In this document: in pieces, positions 18,206 through 25,537 of the stretch | How the letters are laid out: every line of letters begins with the position of its first letter | How positions within the stretch are numbered: position 1 is the first letter of the stretch | Source of the DNA: an uncultured Bacteroidales bacterium | GTDB lineage: Bacteria; Bacteroidota; Bacteroidia; Bacteroidales; Paludibacteraceae | DNA: 64,000 nucleotides | Assembly: GCA_903901975.1 (NCBI GenBank) | Contig: CAIUTB010000070.1 | Coordinates: 1-64,000 of the forward strand | Direction: 5' to 3' | Notes under the pieces: generated by a model | Seen by the model: the letters and a program-made list of their open reading frames with translations, nothing else | The model's database searches: none | Told to the model about the DNA's origin: nothing | Position numbers and translations under genes: made by a program

Positions 18206-19270
18206 TTAATACTCTTTACATTTTTCACCCCTTAATACTCGCAATCCGCTTCTAGCCAACGCTTCCATCTCATCCTCGCCCGGATAAACCGCTACTTTGA
18301 CCATCGGCGAAATCATGGTTTTAATGTATTCGACTATATATAAACTGTAAGCAATACCTCCGGTAAGAATAACCGCATCGGCTTCGCCATGTAATACGGC
18401 GAGCATAGCACCAATCTCTTTGGCTATATTATAAGCCATTGCTTCCAGTACAAGGGTGGCATGTTCATCTCCCATTACGGCTTTCTTTTCAGCCACAAGT
18501 TCTTCATTTATGCCCAAATGTGCCATCAACCCACCATTTCCAACCAACATTTTTTTGATTTCCTCATGAGTGTGTTTTCCGCTAAAACATAGTTCAACTA
18601 ATTGCCCTGCATCTAGTGTTCCGGCTCGTTCGGGTGAAAATGGACCATACCCATCCAAACCCTGATTGGAATCTATCACTTTGCCATTTTTGTGAGCTGC
18701 CACCGAAATTCCACCTCCTAAATGAGCAATTACCAATTTCAGTTTGTCATAGCTTGTACCATTGGCCGCAGCATATTTCCGGGCAATAGCTTTATGGTTT
18801 AATGCGTGAAATTGAGATTTTCGGGGCATTTGTGGCAAGCCGCTTATACGGGCTACTTCCTGGTATTCGTCCACTACTATTGGATCGGCTATGAAAGCCT
18901 GGCAACCCGGAATGCTTTCGGCAATTTCACGCGCAAGTACACCGCCCAAATTACTGGCATGTACCGGTGCATTAGGTGATTTCAAATCAGCAATTAATTT
19001 GTCATTAACGGCATATACGCCTGACTCAAGCGGACGAACCATACCACCACGACCTACTACCGCCGACAAATCGGATAAGTTAATCCCATCGTTTTTCAAA
19101 TACTCCAACATTAGGTTTTTTCGGAACTCGTACTGTTCAAACAGGTTGTTGTAAGGCTTTAACTCTTCGGCTGAATGACGGATAGTATGTAGACAAACTA
19201 GGGTTTCATCCTCATATACAGCAAATTTAGTGGAAGTTGATCCTGGATTTACGGAAAGAATTTTATACAT
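18206..19270 (-). CDS. buk: Butyrate kinase
   Basis: A 354-residue cytoplasmic enzyme of the acetokinase family that converts butyryl phosphate and ADP to butyrate and ATP. Visible are ILSVNPGSTSTKFAVYED at the N-terminus, GRGGMVRP, HLGGGISVAAHKNG, DGYGPFSPERAGTLD and the C-terminal LTGGIAYS, all typical of Buk. The partner gene ptb (phosphotransbutyrylase), usually adjacent, is not in the window. Branched-chain or related acyl phosphates are alternative substrates. A consensus promoter lies at 19303-19310. Confidence 0.92.
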   Translation of the reverse strand: MYKILSVNPGSTSTKFAVYEDETLVCLHTIRHSAEELKPYNNLFEQYEFRKNLMLEYLKNDGINLSDLSAVVGRGGMVRPLESGVYAVNDKLIADLKSPNAPVHASNLGGVLAREIAESIPGCQAFIADPIVVDEYQEVARISGLPQMPRKSQFHALNHKAIARKYAAANGTSYDKLKLVIAHLGGGISVAAHKNGKVIDSNQGLDGYGPFSPERAGTLDAGQLVELCFSGKHTHEEIKKMLVGNGGLMAHLGINEELVAEKKAVMGDEHATLVLEAMAYNIAKEIGAMLAVLHGEADAVILTGGIAYSLYIVEYIKTMISPMVKVAVYPGEDEMEALARSGLRVLRGEKCKEY

Positions 19271-19302
19271 GGCGTATAGGATTAAAGGAGTTAATGCGAA
19301 TA

Positions 19303-19310
19303 CAAAGATA
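19303..19310 (-). promoter_or_regulatory. Bacteroidota -7 box for buk
   Basis: The minus strand reads TATCTTTG, an exact TAnnTTTG match 33 nt upstream of the buk start codon. Confidence 0.55.
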
Positions 19311-19399
19311 AATTATTCGGTGGAGATTATTTATATTTATACAGATTATATTTGTATATATTTCTGATTTTTCAAAAACATCAATGGGCTAATATATAA

Positions 19400-19441
19400 A
19401 AAAAGGAGAAATAACCAATAAATGGCATATTTCTCCTTTTT
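19400..19441 (-). terminator. Intrinsic terminator after the minus-strand beta-barrel gene
   Basis: Perfect 13-bp arms (AAAAAGGAGAAAT at 19400-19412 and its complement at 19429-19441) with a 16-nt loop. On the minus strand the hairpin ends in a T-run, placed 29 nt beyond the stop of the gene at 19470-20108. Confidence 0.75.
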
Positions 19442-19469
19442 GAAATTTTTATTGCTAATTTGTTGACCT

Positions 19470-20108
19470 TTAAAACAAATAGACCAGATTAATAGAAAAT
19501 ACTCTGTTTGAACTTGTTAGTGCTGTTGGTAAGCCGGTTGTCGATGCAGGGCTATTTTTTATTCCCTGAGACCAGGTACCACCAAACTGAATTTTTTTGA
19601 ATAATTCGAGTCCCAGACCTAAGTTATAACCATAATCCACATGATCTATAAAGGTTGTATAAGTAGATTCCTGAGTGGCATCGGTAATTTCGTTTACCGT
19701 TTTTCCGCTCAGTTCGTAGCTGCCATAAACACCGGCAGTTCCATAAATACTTAAAAATCCAAGTATCAACCGATAACGTAGATTCAGAGGAACTTCCACA
19801 TAATTCAATTCCCGATAGCCTTTTTGAATAATTCCGGCAACGGTCGAGGTATCCGTAAATGCACTCCCTTTTTGAGTAAGAATGGCGGCTATTTCAAAGC
19901 CCAGGCCGGATTTCTTCGGCATTGCCTGATAAATCAATCCGATTTGATATCCATTTAAATTTTTGGAATCAAATCCAGCAGCAATATCAGCCTGACTGAA
20001 CGATTTTATCTCGTTAGCCATATTTACTCCGGTTTTGATGCCAAACTGAGCAAAAAGACCGGAAGTAATAGCTAAAAGTACACCTATAATAATGTATTTC
20101 GTTTTCAT
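19470..20108 (-). CDS. Outer-membrane beta-barrel protein (PorT-like, OMP_b-brl_2)
   Basis: A 212-residue exported protein: signal peptide (IIIGVLLAITSGLFAQ), then alternating hydrophobic strands typical of a small eight-stranded barrel (FGIKTGVNMAN, GYQIGLIYQ, LNLRYRLILGFLSIYGTAGVYGSYEL, YNLGLGLEL), ending in an aromatic residue (SINLVYLF). This matches the PorT/OMP_b-brl_2 group of Bacteroidota. The ligand or role is unknown. It is followed by a strong terminator. Confidence 0.8.
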   Translation of the reverse strand: MKTKYIIIGVLLAITSGLFAQFGIKTGVNMANEIKSFSQADIAAGFDSKNLNGYQIGLIYQAMPKKSGLGFEIAAILTQKGSAFTDTSTVAGIIQKGYRELNYVEVPLNLRYRLILGFLSIYGTAGVYGSYELSGKTVNEITDATQESTYTTFIDHVDYGYNLGLGLELFKKIQFGGTWSQGIKNSPASTTGLPTALTSSNRVFSINLVYLF

Positions 20109-20110
20109 AA

Positions 20111-20131
20111 CCCCTAACCCCTCAAGGGGAA
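20111..20131. repeat. Dispersed CCCCTAACCCCT/AGGGG repeat
   Basis: CCCCTAACCCCTCAAGGGGA and the next base, sitting just upstream of the start codon of the minus-strand beta-barrel gene. Same family as 41907-41931 and related to the longer copies at 4982, 5097 and 25503. Confidence 0.65.
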
Positions 20132-20194
20132 TAAAGTTAATATCGATTCTTTTCTTTTATTTACTATAAACATCAGCATACTGCCAACTGCCAA

Positions 20195-21994
20195 CTACTT
20201 CTTAGTCATTCGCTTTCGCTCGTTTTCGTCGAGGAAAATCTTACGCAAACGAATGCAAGTAGGTGTAAGTTCTACATATTCATCTTCTTTGATATATTCC
20301 AGTGCTTCTTCCAAACTGAAAACAATCGGTGGAATCAATTTGGCTTTATCATCAGCTCCGGAAGCCCGCATGTTGGTGAGTTTTTTTGGCTTGGTAACGT
20401 TTACCACCATATCACCCTCTTTTGAGCTTTCGCCAACAACCTGACCTGTATAAATCTCGTCTTGCGGAAAAACAAAAAAGCGCCCGCGATCCTGCAATTT
20501 GTCTAATGAATAAGCAAAAGCCGTGCCACCTTCCATGGCAATAATAGAGCCATTATTTCGTTTTTCAATATGTCCCCGGTAAGGTTGATATTCCAAAAAG
20601 CGGTGTGACATAATGGCCTCACCTGCTGACGATGTCAATACACTGTTTCTTAATCCGATAATCCCACGTGATGGAATTAAAAATTCGAGTTGTATGCGGT
20701 CGTTCATTACTTCCATGCTAAGCATTTCTCCTTTTCGGATAGCCACCATTTCAATGATTTTTCCCGAAGCTTCTTCCGGAAGGTTTATGGTGAGTTGTTC
20801 AATCGGTTCGCAACGTTTCCCGTCAATTTCTTTGTAAATCACCTGTGGTTGACCCACTTGCAACTCATATCCTTCGCGACGCATGGTTTCAATCAATACC
20901 GACAAGTGTAAAACTCCACGTCCGTAAACATGCCAGATATCTGAGTCTAAGTTCTTTTCTACACGCAACGCCAGATTTTTGTCCAGCTCCTTCATGAGTC
21001 GGTCGTGGATGTGTCGTGACGTAACGAACTTTCCTTCTTTTCCAAAAAATGGTGAAGTATTGATTGTGAAAACCATACTCATGGTTGGTTCGTCAATAGC
21101 AATCGGTTTAAGTGGTTCGGGATTTTGAAGATCGCAAACTGAATCGCCAATCTCAAATCCTTCAATACCAACTAACGCACAAATATCACCGGACTTTACT
21201 TCAGTTGCCCGGGTACGTCCCAGACCGGTAAAAGTGTGTAACTCCTTTATTCTGCATTTAATTGCTTTACCATCACGTTTTACCAGATTTACATCCATAC
21301 CTTCACGCAAGGTGCCACGATGAACACGACCCACAGCTATACGTCCTACATACGACGAATAATCGAGCGAAGTAATCAACATTTGAGGTGTTCCTTCCAG
21401 ATATTGTGGTTCCGGAATATGTTCGATAATCGCGTCCAGTAAAGGAATAATGCTGTCAGTTTCGTCTTTCCAGTCTTCCGACATCCAATTATGTTTAGCC
21501 GAGCCGTAAACAGTATGAAAATTAAGTTGATCTTCTGTAGCATCGAGATTGTACATAAGGTCAAAAACCATTTCATGTACTTCATCAGGCCGACAGTTTG
21601 GTTTGTCAACTTTATTAATAACCACAATCGGTTTCAATCCAATTTGTAAAGCCTTTTGAAGCACAAAACGGGTTTGTGGCATTGGACCTTCAAAAGCGTC
21701 AACCAATAAAAGGACGCCATCAGCCATATTCAATACACGTTCTACCTCTCCACCGAAATCGGCGTGCCCCGGTGTGTCAATTATATTAATTTTGTATCCC
21801 AGGTAATCGATGGATACGTTTTTGGCTAAAATAGTGATGCCACGTTCACGTTCAAGGTCGTTATTATCCATAATCAACTCTCCCGCATTCTCGTTATCCC
21901 GGAACAGGTGTCCGGCTAATAACATCTTGTCAACCAGCGTAGTTTTTCCGTGATCGACGTGGGCAATAATAGCAATGTTTCTAATTTTCTGCAT
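20195..21994 (-). CDS. typA: Ribosome-associated translational GTPase TypA/BipA
   Basis: A 599-residue translation-factor GTPase that acts on the ribosome and is linked to stress adaptation and large-subunit assembly. G-domain motifs are visible: [11 protein letters not shown] (P-loop), [24 protein letters not shown] (G3) and NKVDKP (G4). Domain II, the EF-G-like domains and the TypA-specific C-terminus ([18 protein letters not shown]) follow. The start is placed at the ATG at 21994 ([17 protein letters not shown]), because the promoter box at 22022-22029 overlaps the alternative upstream start at 22024. The stop abuts a small CCAACTGCCAACTA repeat. Confidence 0.95.
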   Translation of the reverse strand: MQKIRNIAIIAHVDHGKTTLVDKMLLAGHLFRDNENAGELIMDNNDLERERGITILAKNVSIDYLGYKINIIDTPGHADFGGEVERVLNMADGVLLLVDAFEGPMPQTRFVLQKALQIGLKPIVVINKVDKPNCRPDEVHEMVFDLMYNLDATEDQLNFHTVYGSAKHNWMSEDWKDETDSIIPLLDAIIEHIPEPQYLEGTPQMLITSLDYSSYVGRIAVGRVHRGTLREGMDVNLVKRDGKAIKCRIKELHTFTGLGRTRATEVKSGDICALVGIEGFEIGDSVCDLQNPEPLKPIAIDEPTMSMVFTINTSPFFGKEGKFVTSRHIHDRLMKELDKNLALRVEKNLDSDIWHVYGRGVLHLSVLIETMRREGYELQVGQPQVIYKEIDGKRCEPIEQLTINLPEEASGKIIEMVAIRKGEMLSMEVMNDRIQLEFLIPSRGIIGLRNSVLTSSAGEAIMSHRFLEYQPYRGHIEKRNNGSIIAMEGGTAFAYSLDKLQDRGRFFVFPQDEIYTGQVVGESSKEGDMVVNVTKPKKLTNMRASGADDKAKLIPPIVFSLEEALEYIKEDEYVELTPTCIRLRKIFLDENERKRMTKK

Positions 21995-22021
21995 GTAACA
22001 CAATCTTTTTTTTTGAGGGTG

Positions 22022-22029
22022 CAAAGGTA
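22022..22029 (-). promoter_or_regulatory. Bacteroidota -7 box for typA
   Basis: The minus strand reads TACCTTTG, an exact TAnnTTTG match 28 nt before the chosen start codon. Confidence 0.6.
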
Positions 22030-22156
22030 ACTAAAAAAATTCATTCATCATCTACCTTTCTTTTTGTCTAGTTGTCAGACAGTTGACGATACCTGGTGGA
22101 TTCATTGTTTTGCTGAATTTTAATGGATTATGAATAATTATTTTAAAATATTTGTA

Positions 22157-22164
22157 TACTTTTG
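22157..22164 (+). promoter_or_regulatory. Bacteroidota -7 box for the YhaM-like gene
   Basis: TACTTTTG, an exact TAnnTTTG match 27 nt upstream of the ATG at 22191. It overlaps the alternative upstream start at 22152, which therefore is not used. Confidence 0.6.
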
Positions 22165-22190
22165 TAAATAGTTCAACTCAACAAATTAAC

Positions 22191-23462
22191 ATGCTTACAA
22201 AAGAAAATAGAGACGCTATCGCATCATTGATAAATTTGGAAGTGAAGCAGGCAATCGGTTGCACCGAACCAATCGCTGTAGCACTCGCTGTGGCTAAAAC
22301 CAAAGAGTTGTTGGGCGCTGTTCCCGATAGAATTGAGCTTAAATTAAGTGCCAATATTCTCAAAAATGCTATGGGTGTTGGGATTCCGGGTACCGGTATG
22401 ATTGGCTTGCCTATTGCCATTGCTATGGGTGCTTTGGTAGGTAAATCAAAATATGGATTGGAAGTGTTGAAAGATATTTCTCCGGAATCAGTGGAATCTG
22501 GTAAGTTGTTAATTGAATCGATGTCTATGGATATTCAACTAAAAACTGATATATCCGAAAAACTGTATGTTGAAGTGATTAGTTATAAAGGTCAGGATAA
22601 AGCTCAGGTGATTATCAGCCGTAACCACAATCGTTTTTCATATATTGCCCTGAACAACGAAGTGATACTCAAACTGGATGAGGTACTTTCCATTGATGGA
22701 AAGTCCCCTGATTTAGCGCTGTCGTTCGATATCGTTTGCGAATTTGCTCTCGAGAGTCCGATTGACGAATTACGTTTCATTCTCAAAACAGTTGAAGTGA
22801 ATAAAGCAGCAGCCATTGAGTCCCTTAAAGGGGTTTATGGTCATAGCATTGCCCACACTTTAGCAGGCGGAATAATGGGCAATACTGTTTATGCTCATAT
22901 GTTATCGATTACTGCAGCAGCTTGCGATGCACGCATGGCGGGAGCAATGTTTCCTGTAATGAGTAATTCCGGAAGCGGAAATCAGGGAATTGCTGCGACC
23001 TTGCCCGTGTCGGTTTATGCCGAGGAAACCGGTAAAAGCGAAGATGAATTGATACGTGCGCTAACTCTGAGTCATTTGATGACGATCTATATGAAACAAA
23101 GTCTGGGACGGCTCTCGGGCTTGTGCGGAGCAGTAGTGGCAACTACAGGTTCAAGCTGTGGTATAACTTATCTGATGGGCGGAACGCGTGAACAGATTGG
23201 CTTTTCGATTAAAAATATGATTGGAAACATTACCGGCATGATTTGCGATGGTGCCAAACCCAGTTGTGCCTTAAAAGTTTCCAATGGAGTATCGTCAGCA
23301 GCCATTTCATCCTTGATGGCCATGGAAAACAAAGTAATTACATCTGTCGAAGGAATAACTGACGAGAGCGTAGATAAAACGATTCTCAATCTAACGAAAA
23401 TTGGCAGTGTAGGAATGTTGGAAACCGATAAGATAATTCTGGATATTATGACTCACAAATAA
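22191..23462 (+). CDS. yhaM: L-cysteine desulfidase-like protein (YhaM/CyuA, UPF0597)
   Basis: A 423-residue cytoplasmic protein related to the iron-sulfur serine dehydratase alpha domain. Characterised members degrade L-cysteine to pyruvate, ammonia and sulfide. Conserved cysteines that would hold an Fe-S cluster are in AIGCTEPIAVALA, CGAVVATTGSSCG and ICDGAKPSC. The segment MSNSGSGNQGIAATLPV is also characteristic of the family. The protein is single-chain and of normal length. An L-serine dehydratase role is less likely because the beta domain is missing. Confidence 0.85.
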   Translation: MLTKENRDAIASLINLEVKQAIGCTEPIAVALAVAKTKELLGAVPDRIELKLSANILKNAMGVGIPGTGMIGLPIAIAMGALVGKSKYGLEVLKDISPESVESGKLLIESMSMDIQLKTDISEKLYVEVISYKGQDKAQVIISRNHNRFSYIALNNEVILKLDEVLSIDGKSPDLALSFDIVCEFALESPIDELRFILKTVEVNKAAAIESLKGVYGHSIAHTLAGGIMGNTVYAHMLSITAAACDARMAGAMFPVMSNSGSGNQGIAATLPVSVYAEETGKSEDELIRALTLSHLMTIYMKQSLGRLSGLCGAVVATTGSSCGITYLMGGTREQIGFSIKNMIGNITGMICDGAKPSCALKVSNGVSSAAISSLMAMENKVITSVEGITDESVDKTILNLTKIGSVGMLETDKIILDIMTHK

Positions 23463-23510
23463 ATTGATATCATATCAAATGAATATGAAAAAACCAGGAG
23501 CTAAACGCCT

Positions 23511-24395
23511 CTAAAAACGCTTCTTCACAAGCACTTTCAATCCATCCGCAATAGTTTCGATGACAATTTCTTTGCCTTCCTCATAAGGTTCTCCATCATA
23601 ATGAAACGGTCCTGATTCTTCCCGTTGAAGCACGATTGATTTAGCGCGTAAGCTAGTCATAAACAAATCTTTATCTATATTCTTTGCAAACAGATTCAAT
23701 GCCAGTGTTGGGATTGCAATTACCGGGAAATTACTCATAATGGAAATATCAATTTGACCATCCTGAACACTAGCCTGAGGTGCAATGTAGGCATTATTTC
23801 CCCATTGGGAAGCGTTTGCAAAGGTCAGTACAAAAGCTTTTACATCCAGATCAATGCCTTCACCCAAAATATGATAGTTTTGGGATTTATAACTGAAATA
23901 TCCGGTAATAATTTTTTCGATATAACTCATGATTCCACGTCTTTTCCCTTTAGCAAATTCGGTGCTCACATAGGCATCGAAACCGGTCCCGCAGGTACAA
24001 AAAAACGGACGTTCATTTACCAGCCCATAATCCATCAGAATTGGTTCAGACTGATTTAACTGCTGAATGGCTTTCCTCAGATTCATGGGTATGCCTAAAT
24101 GTCGCGCCAACCCATTTCCCGACCCAATCGGGATGATACCCAGCAATGTATCGCTATGTATCAATGAACGGGCAACTTCATTTACAGTTCCATCGCCACC
24201 CACAGCCACCACTATATCAAAACCTTTTGCCACAAAGCTTTTTGCCAATTCGGTTGCATGTCCACGATAGGCTGTGAAAACAATCTCCGGCTTGCTAAAG
24301 TGTTGGTCTAATCCGGCTTGAATCAAAGCCGGAAGATCCTCTTTTCTTCCTGTTCCGGAAAAAGGGTTGATAATAAAGGCTATTTTTTTATTCAT
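23511..24395 (-). CDS. Diacylglycerol/lipid kinase family protein
   Basis: A 294-residue cytoplasmic or membrane-associated lipid kinase of the DAGK catalytic family (YegS/DgkB-like). N-terminal FIINPFSGTG, the nucleotide-binding motif VVAVGGDGTVNEVA and GIIPIGSGNGLARHLGIP are present, together with a C-terminal beta-sandwich containing GPFHYDGEPYEEG. The probable role is phosphorylating diacylglycerol or a related lipid during phospholipid recycling. It converges with the YhaM-like gene (48 bp between stops). Confidence 0.88.
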   Translation of the reverse strand: MNKKIAFIINPFSGTGRKEDLPALIQAGLDQHFSKPEIVFTAYRGHATELAKSFVAKGFDIVVAVGGDGTVNEVARSLIHSDTLLGIIPIGSGNGLARHLGIPMNLRKAIQQLNQSEPILMDYGLVNERPFFCTCGTGFDAYVSTEFAKGKRRGIMSYIEKIITGYFSYKSQNYHILGEGIDLDVKAFVLTFANASQWGNNAYIAPQASVQDGQIDISIMSNFPVIAIPTLALNLFAKNIDKDLFMTSLRAKSIVLQREESGPFHYDGEPYEEGKEIVIETIADGLKVLVKKRF

Positions 24396-24646
24396 TTACG
24401 GGTTCAAAAATGGGGAGCTAAATTACAACTAATTTGTCAATAATAAAAAGTCAACAATAATTAACTTCTCCACACGTTTTGTCCTGAATTAAAAAAAAAT
24501 GAAACGAACAAAGCATATAGAATATTTAATAAAATAATTTAAAGTGATGTCCCCCATGCCTAAATGATACCCTGAATTCTGCTAGCCAGTACGTTGGATT
24601 GGTTCAGCTTTAATCAAGCTAAGTAAATGATCCAAATTCTTTAATT
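24396..24646. other. Intergenic stretch without a recognisable gene
   Basis: The first 250 bp of the 410-bp gap between the lipid kinase and hicA. No protein-coding frame of useful length was found on either strand. It ends at a + strand terminator that has no annotated gene in front of it, so a small RNA is possible (see findings). Confidence 0.5.
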
Positions 24647-24684
24647 AACTTGCCTGGAAAATTAGATTTTCAGGCAAGTTTTTT
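24647..24684 (+). terminator. Intrinsic terminator with no annotated upstream gene
   Basis: Perfect 10-bp arms AACTTGCCTG (24647-24656) and CAGGCAAGTT (24671-24680) with a 14-nt loop. The 3' arm runs into a run of six T. The nearest + strand gene upstream ends 1.2 kb away, beyond a minus-strand gene. Confidence 0.7.
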
Positions 24685-24739
24685 GAGCAACAACCTTACT
24701 TTATAATCAACTTAAATTTACAATAAAAATTGAAAATAA

Positions 24740-24766
24740 ATTTGCAACTAAACATTAGTTGCAAAT
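24740..24766. promoter_or_regulatory. Palindromic operator of hicAB
   Basis: Perfect 12-bp inverted repeat with a 3-nt spacer: ATTTGCAACTAA at 24740-24751 and TTAGTTGCAAAT at 24755-24766. It ends 8 nt before the -7 box of hicA and covers the -33 region, the position expected for autorepression by the HicB antitoxin. Confidence 0.8.
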
Positions 24767-24774
24767 AATTGTTT

Positions 24775-24782
24775 TATCTTTG
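24775..24782 (+). promoter_or_regulatory. Bacteroidota -7 box for hicAB
   Basis: TATCTTTG, an exact TAnnTTTG match 23 nt upstream of the hicA start, directly downstream of the palindromic operator. Confidence 0.65.
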
Positions 24783-24805
24783 TCTGAAAATTAAACAATT
24801 TCTCA

Positions 24806-25048
24806 ATGTCAAAAGCCGGGAAACTTCTGATTCGATTAATCTCACAGCCAAAGGATTTTACCTACACCGAATTGAAAACGGTACTTAGTTCATTGGGTTA
24901 TGATGAAGAGCAAGGTGCCGGGTCAAGAGTTTGTTTTAAAAGCAAGACACATAAAATTAAGCTTCATAAACCTCATCCTGCCAATATCTTGAAACAATAT
25001 CAATTGAGTTTAATTATTGACGAACTAAAAAAAGAAGGATTAATTTAA
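24806..25048 (+). CDS. hicA: HicA-like mRNA interferase toxin
   Basis: An 80-residue basic protein with the double-stranded-RNA-binding-like HicA fold. Classical HicA toxins cleave mRNA with a catalytic His in a GSH motif. Here the aligned motif is GSR (Arg41, in GAGSRVCF), followed by the conserved C-terminal HKPHP segment (KLHKPHPANILKQYQ) and a helix (IIDELKKEGLI). This variant therefore lacks the canonical His and may use another residue, such as one in HKPHP. The start has no Shine-Dalgarno. It is the first gene of the pair, 16 bp before hicB. Confidence 0.85.
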   Translation: MSKAGKLLIRLISQPKDFTYTELKTVLSSLGYDEEQGAGSRVCFKSKTHKIKLHKPHPANILKQYQLSLIIDELKKEGLI

Positions 25049-25050
25049 AT

Positions 25051-25056
25051 AGGAGG
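25051..25056 (+). promoter_or_regulatory. Strong Shine-Dalgarno of hicB
   Basis: AGGAGG ends 8 nt before the hicB ATG. Such a perfect site is unusual among the genes of this window, and fits either recent transfer or a need for high antitoxin output. Confidence 0.6.
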
Positions 25057-25064
25057 AAAAACAC

Positions 25065-25397
25065 ATGAAAGATGTTTTGAATTATAAAGGATTTATTGGC
25101 AGTGTACATTTCTCTGCCGATGACAATGTGTTTTACGGGAAAATTGAAGGAATAAATGATTTGCTAACTTTCGAAGGCGAAACAGTAAAAGAACTTACAG
25201 ACGCATTTCATTATATCGTTGATGAGCATATTAAAGATTGTGAAATGGACGATATTTCCCCCGAGAAAAGTTACAAAGGTAGTTTTAATGTACGCATTAC
25301 CCCCGAACTTCACCGACGAATAGCTATATTAGCCAAAATGCGGGGTGAATCAATAAATAAATTTGTTTCGGAAACTTTGAGTCAGTCGGTTTCATAA
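25065..25397 (+). CDS. hicB: HicB antitoxin with a C-terminal ribbon-helix-helix domain
   Basis: A 110-residue antitoxin. Residues about 1-65 form the partial RNase H-like HicB fold (YKGFIGSVHFSADDNVFYGKIEGI, LLTFEGETVKELTDAFHYIVDE). Residues about 68-110 contain a ribbon-helix-helix DNA-binding domain (FNVRITPELHRRIAILAKMRGESINKFV). It should neutralise HicA by direct binding and repress the operon through the palindrome at 24740-24766. It follows hicA by 16 bp and has a strong Shine-Dalgarno. Confidence 0.92.
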   Translation: MKDVLNYKGFIGSVHFSADDNVFYGKIEGINDLLTFEGETVKELTDAFHYIVDEHIKDCEMDDISPEKSYKGSFNVRITPELHRRIAILAKMRGESINKFVSETLSQSVS

Positions 25398-25431
25398 GCA
25401 AAAAAATATTTCAAACTTCAGTATTTGTCCG

Positions 25432-25439
25432 TATCTTTG
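25432..25439 (+). promoter_or_regulatory. Bacteroidota -7 box for metG
   Basis: TATCTTTG, an exact TAnnTTTG match 98 nt upstream of metG. The leader contains a dispersed repeat. No T-box structure was recognised. Confidence 0.55.
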
Positions 25440-25502
25440 CACTCTCGGTTTAGTTTAAATCGCTTTAAGATAATTTTAAAATCACCATTTATTTGCCTAC
25501 CA

Positions 25503-25532
25503 AAAGTCCCCCAAGGGGGATTTAGGGGGCTT
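25503..25532. repeat. Dispersed CCCCC/GGGGG repeat in the metG leader
   Basis: AAAGTCCCCCAAGGGGGATT followed by TAGGGGGCTT, in the same orientation as the copy at 5097-5125. It ends 5 nt before the metG ATG, so its hairpin would occupy the ribosome-binding region. Confidence 0.75.
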
Positions 25533-25537
25533 CAATT

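Noticed and set aside
20181-20198. CCAACTGCCAACTAC string as a terminator for typA
   Set aside because: It has no inverted repeat or T-run; it only resembles the repeat found after gyrB.
22821-22842. A further copy of the C-run/G-run repeat inside the YhaM-like gene
   Set aside because: Only a short string (CCCTTAAAGGGG-like) matches, and the encoded residues agree with the family, so chance is the better explanation.
25440-25537. T-box riboswitch in the metG leader
   Set aside because: The leader is under 100 nt and has no T-box consensus or terminator/antiterminator pair; only the dispersed repeat is present.
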